19,152 bases of DNA from Heterostelium multicystogenum (taxonomy: Eukaryota > Evosea > Eumycetozoa > Acytosteliales > Acytosteliaceae), in assembly GCA_003667245.1 (NCBI GenBank), contig RCNN01000518.1, positions 1-19,152 of the forward strand. The letters run 5' to 3'. Under the pieces are notes generated by a model, which saw only the letters and a list, made by a program, of their open reading frames with translations, ran no database searches and was not told where the DNA came from. A program made the translations under genes and the position numbers. Positions 18,816-19,152 of the stretch are shown here, one piece after another (positions within the stretch are counted from its first letter, which is position 1; each line of letters begins with the position of its first letter).

Positions 18816-19152
18816 TTAGTCAATAAAGTTGTAGAATGACTCGAAAAAGATTGGATAGCTTCGATGGTATTTTCTGTGTTGAAGGAATTTGGGACAGACT
18901 CCATAGTTGCATACGTTGACGAATCTCGTCACTGCTCTGAGGTGATATGGTTGTAGCTGTTGTCTGTCATAGATGCGCTTGAATGTATCAAAAATTTCGT
19001 CGGCATATTCGAAAGGTAATGAAAAGTGGAATGAATCCAATGGTGGTAATGATTCCATAAATTGAAGCACTCTTTCTCTTTTTGATTCACAATCCGAAAG
19101 CATGAATGTTTGAAGCTGTGGGTATTTAGCATGGTTGTCCAATAGAAATTCA
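18816..19152 (-). CDS. 3' end of an unrecognised protein gene (5' part off the right edge)
   Basis: Minus-strand frame open from the window edge to TAA at 18816-18818, about 111 residues. The visible part (PQLQTFMLSDCESKRERVL, LPPLDSFHFSLPFEYADEIF) has the Leu/Phe spacing of a degenerate leucine-rich or F-box-associated repeat, a very common type in dictyostelids, followed by an aromatic-rich tail ending FFESFYNFID. No catalytic motif is visible. The protein must begin beyond the right edge because no ATG or splice acceptor is needed to keep the frame open. Family assignment is tentative. Confidence 0.55.
   Translation of the reverse strand, partial: EFLLDNHAKYPQLQTFMLSDCESKRERVLQFMESLPPLDSFHFSLPFEYADEIFDTFKRIYDRQQLQPYHLRAVTRFVNVCNYGVCPKFLQHRKYHRSYPIFFESFYNFID

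Noticed and set aside
1..19152. Transposon, CRISPR array or prophage
   Set aside because: No transposase, reverse transcriptase, terminal repeats, spaced repeats or phage genes were seen.

Overview
This window reads as nuclear DNA of a dictyostelid social amoeba. The evidence is the very AT-rich intergenic DNA, short AT-rich introns of about 50-100 nt with GTAAGT/GTATGT donors, Asn/Gln/Ser tracts in proteins, the standard genetic code, and a RegA-type receiver-phosphodiesterase fusion, which is characteristic of this group. Coding regions are less AT-rich than expected for Dictyostelium discoideum, so another dictyostelid lineage is more likely (inference).

Layout: (1) <1-2406, minus: ASH2-like subunit of a Set1/COMPASS histone methyltransferase complex, with its 3' end off the left edge. 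(2) 2407-3401: about 1 kb divergent promoter region. (3) 3402-7124, plus: DIS3L2-type RNB exoribonuclease with a long basic N-terminal tail. (4) 7125-9026: 1.9 kb non-coding stretch with strand-asymmetric A/C-rich and G/T-rich blocks, GACA and AAT repeats, a 16-bp palindrome and a 14-bp inverted repeat. (5) 9027-11837, plus: RegA, the intracellular cAMP phosphodiesterase fused to a response-regulator receiver. (6) 12223-12504: unrecognised small ORF. (7) 12538-17128, plus: large helical protein of about 1,450 residues, built from roughly eight diverged modules of about 115-170 residues, with a globular tail. I cannot name a family; it is the best candidate here for something undescribed. (8) 17330-18257, plus: lipoate-protein-ligase-A-like protein. 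(9) 18287-18713, minus: GFA/CENP-V-type zinc protein, convergent with (8) with only 29 nt between the stops. (10) 18816->19152, minus: 3' end of an unrecognised gene.

The genes are not an operon and show no single shared pathway. ASH2 and DIS3L2 act in chromatin and RNA turnover, RegA in the cAMP/PKA developmental pathway, and the LplA-like and GFA-like proteins are predicted metabolic or one-carbon enzymes.

A caution for the whole window: nearly every gene is interrupted by single-base frame breaks, often in homopolymer runs and often in compensating pairs, while catalytic motifs remain intact on both sides. I read these as draft-consensus errors rather than pseudogenes. Gene spans below therefore run from first start to last stop across such breaks and introns.
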